A stretch of 64,000 nt of DNA from the NCBI RefSeq assembly GCF_018143015.1, contig NC_054751.1, positions 24,256,425-24,320,424 of the forward strand, read 5' to 3'. The notes under the pieces are model-generated. The model was not told the DNA's origin. It ran no database searches and was given only the letters and a program-made list of their open reading frames with translations. The translations under genes were made by a program, and so were the position numbers. This stretch comes from Lytechinus variegatus. Its lineage: Eukaryota > Echinodermata > Echinoidea > Temnopleuroida > Toxopneustidae. Below are positions 58,237-64,000 of the stretch, piece by piece; position 1 is the first letter of the stretch; each line of letters begins with the position of its first letter.

Positions 58237-59091
58237 GGCATTACACAGGAACTTTTCTTCAAAGCGGGGCGGGGGGCTGTGAAAATGAGCTATGAAAGCG
58301 ATCAGGTTGATTATAATGATTCTACTTCACATTGAAATTTGTAGATATTGTGCAAATTTTGTTATTGTTGTGCTGAGCATTGTTGACATTGACAAGGAAG
58401 AGGAAGTTACGAAGAAAAAAGATATAGATATACGAGGGATATTGGAATATGATTTTCGATGCTTTTATTGGTGCAAGGTATGATTATTGAATCAGTAATT
58501 GCTTGGATATTCAATTATTGAAATTGTTATCAATCATACCAATAGATGGAATCGTTTGAGTGATGTGGTAAAAACGAAATGAACAGCAACATAGGGCTCG
58601 TTTTCGTGAAAATTAGGGGCGCTCCTCCCCCTCTATGTCTCTTCTTTTTCTCCGGGCGAGGTATAGTCCCATTGGTTTTAGCCTGCTTTGCAAAAAATAA
58701 GCAAAATTACCTTCAACTTTAGGTGAAACCCTTTTTTTTTGCTTGTCAAACTTTTTGTCGGGAAAATGTGTCCCTCTGGGTAAGAATATGCCTTTCATGC
58801 AGATGAGTTTTTAAAGATTTTTTTAAGAAGAGAAAGGGCCTTACAGCGATAAAGATTGGTGAACATACATGTATATTTTACCAAAAATTATTGTTTAACA
58901 CAAGTTATTAAAAACTATTCTTTAAAAAAAACCATTGGTTGACCCTAAAGAGCAGTAAGAATCTGATATAGATAAGGATCAAGAGTGCAATTGTATGTAC
59001 TATTATCATTGCAGCTTTAACGAGTGAAACAAAACTGCGTTCATCTGCCAGATAAAGGGTTCAGTAAATATCAGGACTTCTCAACGCTGTA

Positions 59092-59205
59092 ATGGACGTA
59101 CCGATGAAAGACAAAAGTAAAAATCGAACAATCACTGGTAACTTCTTCTACAGTCAACAAAAACCGATCTCCGATGACAAGAGCTTAACTAAGAATAGCG
59201 AGAAG
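59092..59205 (+). CDS. Unknown gene exon 1, tentative
   Basis: ATG at 59092 opens 38 codons to SLTKNSEK and a donor GAAG then GTGTGT, phase 0. There may instead be an upstream acceptor TATCAG ending at 59074. A competing phase-0 donor lies after 58478. Confidence 0.35.
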
Positions 59206-62200
59206 GTGTGTGATTTTTTTTATTCAAAAGTATCTTTCTGCGTTTGAACATACACTTTGAAAACAAATTTTTAAAAAAGACACGAAATTACATTATTTAA
59301 TCATGTCAACGGCATTCAAACATATCACGACTTTCATAATGATATATGTTACTCAGTGCTATGTAGTTGTAATTTCTTTCGTTGAAAGTACACGTATAGG
59401 GTGATTTACATGCTACCCTCCCGAACGAAAAGTTTGGTTCCAACCTCCCCCTGGATTTACGCCAGTGTACAAGAAATAAAATGTCCTCAAAATAAATATA
59501 CCTTATACTATTTCTTATCATAAGTTTAGCAGTGTATTGAACACGCTCTAAAAATCAGACTATAAAATGGTCAACCGGATGCAAATGTTAGTGGTATATT
59601 TTGATATACAAATGATATACATATATTTGACTAGAAAATATTGTAAAGAAATATACAGTGCGTATCAAAACAAAAGTTTACACTTAGAAAAAATCCTGTA
59701 AAATTGTACATTTGTAATATCCTGAAGATTTTCCCATATTTTAACATTGGTACAGATCCATTTAAGCAAATGACGATATAACTGTCGAAAACATATTTCT
59801 GCTTGAGTGAGCACCTCTTACTTTTGAAAAGTTAGTGAAAAATGATTTTCGCAGAACTTTGAAATAGTTATGCGAATAAAAGTAGACCTTAATCATGAAG
59901 AACATGTGGAATTTAGCTAGAAAAATTGATTTGAAGATATCTTTTACCTTTTTAAACTTGTTTCCTTGCCCAAAACACTTCGAAGAGTGCATTGCGGCCC
60001 ACCCCACTCCCCCACATACCAAAGCCATCGTGACGATATTTGCGTTACATTGAGCTATGATTTACATGAAATGGCTTAGGCTTGATTTTCATTTTGTTAA
60101 TCATTGTCAAGCTTTGAAAAGTGTGGAGAAACAAGTATTAAATAAAAAATAAAATTTAAACCCACTTTAAATGATAAAAACTTAGTAAAAAAATGCCGGA
60201 GATGTGTGGTATACAGTTTTGTTCAGATTTAGTTATGTCCCCAGATCCAACTTGCACAAATACCGTAAAGGTTGTGCTTTCTAAGTGTTGAAATTTCAAT
60301 TAGGGCGGCAAAATTGATTCAAAATGCTTGAATGTATCCATTTTATTTCAATTGACTAAGAGTGCAAGGGAAATGTATGAGAAATGTTTCGCAGGGTTTT
60401 ATTTCGCCCTTTCCCCTTGACACGGCGTGAAAACGAGCATTTCTGCGCAAACAGATTTCTGCGAGCTTTACAAAAATGGACAATGCTCACTCAAGTGTAG
60501 CATTCTGTCATAACTTTTACTTTCATTGGAAAGATGAGCCCGGGGGGGCACTTACATTGACGAGTGGATACCATGCGCGACAAAAAAACACGTAAAAAGG
60601 ATGTCCTTTTCACGACAGGGCACGTTACGTACGTAACGTGATAAGGGTACCCGGGGGCCACTTCCATTCACGAGTGGATACCATGCGCGACCATGGGGTC
60701 TCGAAAAGCACCCTAAACACGTAATTTCCATATTCTGAAAATGTACCCCTTAACAAGTATTGGCGTGTGAAACCCTACCCTTCACAAGTATTGGAAACAA
60801 AACGATACTCTTGGCAAATGTTCCCTGAAATGAACCCCTAAACAAGTAAAGGAATGTTTTATTGTTACGGGTCCTTCGGTCGTCGGCTTTACCTTAATTG
60901 GTTTAGTACTGTACGACCCTGCTCTATGGTACGACCCCACGTTCTACACCTTGCACAAATCAGACTCTAAACACGAAGTGTTTGGGCAAAAAGGACATCC
61001 TTTATAAACCATTTTAATTTTATCATCCCCGCAAATTCGACCCTTAACACGTATTTTTCCTAGCGAAATAGATACCCTTTTTTCATTATTTTTGTGTTTT
61101 GACACCCTTATTACGTTACGTACGTAACGTGCCCTGTCGTGAAAAGGACACCCTTTTTATGTGTTTTTTTTGTCGCGCATGTTATCCACTCGTCAATGTA
61201 AGTGCCCCCCCCCCCCCCCGAGTAGATGAGACCCAAACCCAAGATCTTATGTGAAAGAATTACCAACATGTTGTATTTTTTTTAATTCCTATAGCTTTTT
61301 CAAAGTGTAAACTTTTTTTGATACGCACTGTATAGTCATATCGGATGCAACCAGCTGGATAATTAATTTCAACTCTTTTACATTGAAGTGACTCCAGTGA
61401 GTCCAGTTATCAAGAACAAGTTATATTGGAGTAAATTTGTCTTCGGTTCTTTCTGTAGAGGTCGTCCAACTTGTGTGAGCTGAACTGTGACGATAAATGT
61501 TTATCCATATATGGATCATGTCAGACCAGGCCGATCCTTATCCTTCCTAAGATAACCAAGGTGACGAGGCACAAATACGACAAGGAATACTTCTGCTTGG
61601 AATACGGCGAAAAACCAGATATTTATACTACCTTTCTCACTATCATCGACAAAAGGTATGAAACCATGGTATCATCTACATGTACATCTCTAAATGAAAA
61701 AGACCCTTTGGCCCGGGATAGATATTTGAAGAGGGGGGTTGGTTTTTAAGGATAAGTTTGAACCCCTAGGGGTGCAGTTTTGATCCCGCAGGGTGCAAAA
61801 ATGAACCCCAAACCCCAATCGCAGGGTTCAATTTTTGAACCCCAAATCAGGGGTTCAATTTTTGAACCCTGAGGGTGCTGATTTTGCATCAACCTTTCGG
61901 GGTTCAATTTTGAACCTTTATTTCTTAGTGTGAAGATTGTTTTTTTTCATTATTGTTTAATTTGTTTTATTATTGTTTATCTCAATTATCTTACTTGAAT
62001 TTTGTGAATTCATTTTGGTTGAATTGAATTTCTTCGAACATCACTGGCATCTGCCATATATTCTATTGGAAACAAAAATACAAAGTTTTACATGAACAAA
62101 AATACAATTTGAGGAACATAAGTAAATGAAATAATAAAAACAAAATAACAGTGTTTTATCAAAATTAAGGTTTTCTTTTAGTAAATGTCTCATGGCAAAA

Positions 62201-63592
62201 ATAATGGAAAACAGTGATAAGCCTATAGGGGAGAAAGAGACAGAGAGAAAAAAGAGTGTATGAGAGAGATGGAGAGACTCAGAGGTGAGAGAAGTATCAT
62301 GTAGAGTAACAATTTTATTAACATTTTCTGGATGTAAGGGTTGGTTCGTCCAGCAATTTCATTATTCTTTTGATTTTTTATTATTGATATACATGTACCA
62401 TATATATTTTTTATATTGTTTTTCACTTTGCGATATGGAAAGTAAATACCAAGATATGACGAAAAATTGCGAGCAGATTTTAGTAAATAATGTCGATTCA
62501 ATTGTTTTGGGGGGGAGGGGGGACTCCCGGGCTGATAAGAATATCTTTGCCCCCTCCTGAAAAGGTTTGCCAGGTAAGTACAATGCGACGGGATGCTGTG
62601 GTGGAAAGAAATGACTGGAAAGAGACTATTATTCTTCCTACAAAATGGATTTTAATTTGGAATCTTAAACGATTGTTTAGTGCATTCCTAATCTAGTCAA
62701 CTGACTTATTTTATTATTCTTAATTCAAGCGATGCAGATGATTGGGAGGTTGAACTGTGTAAACTCACGGGACAGACTCTACCTCCTGGTCGCCGTAGAA
62801 TACAGACTGGCGTTAAACCGCGAACATGGCGAAACAAAGGAGTGGGTCATACATTGTCAACCCCGAGCGTGCCTGACGGTTTCGAGGTAGGTCTGTTTAA
62901 TTGGTCCACACCAACTCGATGGTGTACTTTATGTTTGTTCTCATTCCAGAAGATCTTATCCCAGTTCGTAATAAATCAGTTCAGTTCGTCTATCAGCAAC
63001 TGAATTCTATTAAAGCAAGGGTCATATTCTGCATGGAGTTCATAGTTCTGCATGGAGTTCGTAGACATTCGTTGATGGGCAATAGATTGTTACGGCCTTC
63101 TAACGAGTTGCGTAGGAACACCTTTTAAATCCTTAGAACATCTTATGACCTTCTTGAAAAAAAAACTGAACCTTGCGGTTGGGGTTCATTTTTGCACCCT
63201 GCGGGTTCCAAACTGCACCCCTAAATTTAAATTGAATCCCTATAGGGTGCAGTTTTGAACCCACAGGGAGCAAAAATGAACCCAAACCGCAGGGTTCAAT
63301 TTTTGAACCCCTGATTAATTTTTCAACCCGTATAGGGTGCTGATTTTGCATCAACCTTTCGGAGTTCAATTTTGAACCTTTATTTCTTAGTGTGCAGGGT
63401 GGTATCAACATGTGAGAAATTGACTATTTTCAATGCGTACAAGAATAATATAAAGGAAATTTGGTTTTATATTCAACATACTCCTACAAGTTCTTGACCC
63501 TTCATTATTTCATGCAGAATATTACGACCACGTGCAGAGTGGACATTGAAATACCTTCGTTTGGCTTTATATCCCCTAAGACTCGACAATAG
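59092..63592 (+). CDS. Predicted four-exon gene of unknown function
   Basis: The model joins 59092-59205, 61459-61655, 62730-62886 and 63518-63592 (180 residues). Phases agree at each junction: 0, 2, 0. All introns are GT/AG; the exon 2 acceptor (CGGTTCTTTCTGTAG) and exon 4 acceptor (TTTCATGCAG) are good. Exon 1 begins MDVPMKDKSKNRTITGNFFY, is very polar and is the weakest call. Exon 2 holds five cysteines (LCELNCDDKC, GSC, YFC). Exon 3 is basic (PPGRRRIQ, KPRTWRNKG) and begins DADDWEVELC. Exon 4 ends SPKTRQ and stop. I see no signal peptide, membrane segment or known domain. Composition and phase logic argue for a real gene; an alternative 5' exon or further exons beyond 64000 cannot be excluded. 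Its introns carry a nested transposon and two 'gttcaatttttgaacc' elements. Confidence 0.55.
59656..61330. mobile_element. TA-flanked mariner-type element, copy 2, interrupted
   Basis: Left end CAGTGCGTATCAAAACAAAA then GTTTACACTT; right end AAGTGTAAACTTTTTTTGAT then ACGCACTG. TA lies at 59654-59655 and 61331-61332. Its right part matches 508-785. Without the insertion at 60539-61222 it would be about 990 bp. There is no transposase-like frame. It lies in intron 1 of the unknown gene. Confidence 0.8.
60539..61222. mobile_element. CCCGGGGG-ended element nested in the mariner-type copy
   Basis: CCCGGGGGGGCACTTACATTG at the left is mirrored by CAATGTAAGTGCCC and a C run ending CCCGAG at the right. 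Further inside TTTTCACGACAGGGCACG and ACGTACGTAACGTG are inverted as well, giving arms of about 100 bp. The 8-bp duplication is AAGATGAG (60531-60538) against TAGATGAG (61223-61230). The empty site is preserved at about 684-695. Confidence 0.82.
61459..61655 (+). CDS. Unknown gene exon 2
   Basis: Open from the acceptor base, RSSNLCELNCDDKC to TTFLTIIDK; donor AAAAG then GTATGA, phase 2. It is the most convincing single exon of this gene, since it joins exon 3 without a frame break. Confidence 0.6.
61756..61933. mobile_element. 'GTTCAATTTTTGAACC' repeat element, copy 1
   Basis: It is built of inverted words GGGTTCAATTTTTGAACCCC, GGGTGCA and TGCACC, and ends CCTTTATTTCTTAGTGTG. Nearly the same sequence is at 63145-63394. 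It lies in intron 2 of the unknown gene. Confidence 0.68.
62730..62886 (+). CDS. Unknown gene exon 3
   Basis: Acceptor TTAATTCAAG; one base completes the serine codon begun in exon 2, then DADDWEVELCKLTG to SVPDGFE; donor GAG then GTAGGT, phase 0. It is open in this frame throughout, and less A+T-rich than its flanks. Confidence 0.58.
63145..63394. mobile_element. 'GTTCAATTTTTGAACC' repeat element, copy 2
   Basis: GGGTGCTGATTTTGCATCAA, then CCTTTCGG.GTTCAATTTTG and AACCTTTATTTCTTAGTGTG match copy 1 in order. It has an extra left part with 'gggttcatttttgcaccctg'. It lies in intron 3 of the unknown gene. Confidence 0.68.
63518..63592 (+). CDS. Unknown gene exon 4 with stop
   Basis: It starts at a phase-0 acceptor: NITTTCRVDIEIPSFGFISP, then KTRQ and TAG. 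It is short, so support comes mainly from the acceptor and phase. Confidence 0.42.
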   Translation, partial: NITTTCRVDIEIPSFGFISPKTRQ

Positions 63593-63599
63593 CCCTTAT

Positions 63600-64000
63600 G
63601 AATCCCTTTCGAACGGCGTTTGTAAAAGCGCCGTACGAACATCTGTTCGTAAAGCGTTCTTACAAACGGCATAAGAATACTCTAAGAACAACTTAAGGCC
63701 TTCTTACGATCATATTAAATTGAAAGGCTTCTGGAATAGTATATTAAACCACAAAATATCTTGCTTGGTTCTGACGTTGTTCTTACGACGTTTGTATGGG
63801 CTTCGTACATACTAGTTTAAAAAAAAAATTGGACAAGACCATTGACCAAACTGCAAACTTACGAATGGTATGCGAACGCTGGTTTCGTTCGGCCTTCTTG
63901 ACATCTTACGAAATTGTCTAAAATTCGTTCGTACTACGTTCGTATCAGTTCCTAATGGCATTTGTGACCGAGCTCTAAATTGCAATTTAACCCGATCGCC
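63600..64000. other. Possible inverted-repeat element, CGAACG/CGTTCG-rich
   Basis: 'cgaacggcgtttgtaa', 'ctgttcgtaaagcgttcttac', 'ttacgaaattg' and 'cgttcgtactacgttcgtatc' form scattered inverted words, suggesting a fold-back element that continues past the edge. I see no exon. Confidence 0.4.

Noticed and set aside
58330..58478. Exon reading SIVDIDKEEEVTKKKDIDIR to FYWCK with a donor GTATGA, upstream of the unknown gene
   Set aside because: Its phase-0 donor would fit exon 2 at 61459, but no acceptable acceptor is visible and it competes with the exon at 59092. I could not decide, so it was left out of the model.
1..64000. CRISPR array, operon or bacterial features
   Set aside because: Repeats lack regular repeat-spacer structure, and introns, SINEs and MITEs show this is animal DNA.

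Overview
The window is animal nuclear DNA: A+T-rich, gene-poor, with small exons bounded by GT/AG splice sites, introns of up to about 14 kb, and a very dense load of short transposable elements. The protein families (C-type lectin plus PAN; IGFBP plus Kazal plus Ig), the retroelement fragments and the repeat types fit a marine deuterostome. An echinoderm is my best guess, but this is inference and no sequence here fixes the species.

Layout. (1) 1-2.4 kb: GGCGCC-rich tandem repeat and TA-flanked mariner-type MITEs. (2) 2458-2521, minus strand: a lone signal-peptide exon whose gene must continue to the left. (3) 3-9.7 kb: low-complexity DNA, a tRNA-derived SINE, two minisatellites and a fold-back element. 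(4) 11.3-17.2 kb, minus strand: a four-exon gene for a secreted C-type lectin plus PAN/apple protein. (5) 17.3-25.9 kb: LINE remnants (one with a 2A-like motif), MITEs and a 1.1 kb element made of repeats that carry nuclear-receptor-type DR1 sites. (6) 26.2-42.0 kb, plus strand: a three-exon gene for a secreted IGFBP-Kazal-Ig protein (IGFBP7/KAZALD1-like) with a 14.2 kb repeat-filled first intron. (7) 42.9-50.4 kb: several large inverted-repeat elements. (8) 52.5 kb, minus strand: a possible first exon next to a CpG-containing stretch. (9) 53.6-58.2 kb: fold-back elements, a LINE remnant, a second DR1-repeat copy. (10) 59.1-63.6 kb, plus strand: a phase-consistent multi-exon gene of unknown function whose first intron holds a nested transposon.

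The two best genes encode secreted multidomain proteins, but nothing shows that they act together. The strongest non-gene signal is the variety of inverted-repeat elements. One family is flanked by TTAA, several by TA, two by 8-bp duplications. Several sit in introns, where their transcripts would fold into long hairpins. All gene models rest on splice-site and reading-frame logic read by eye.
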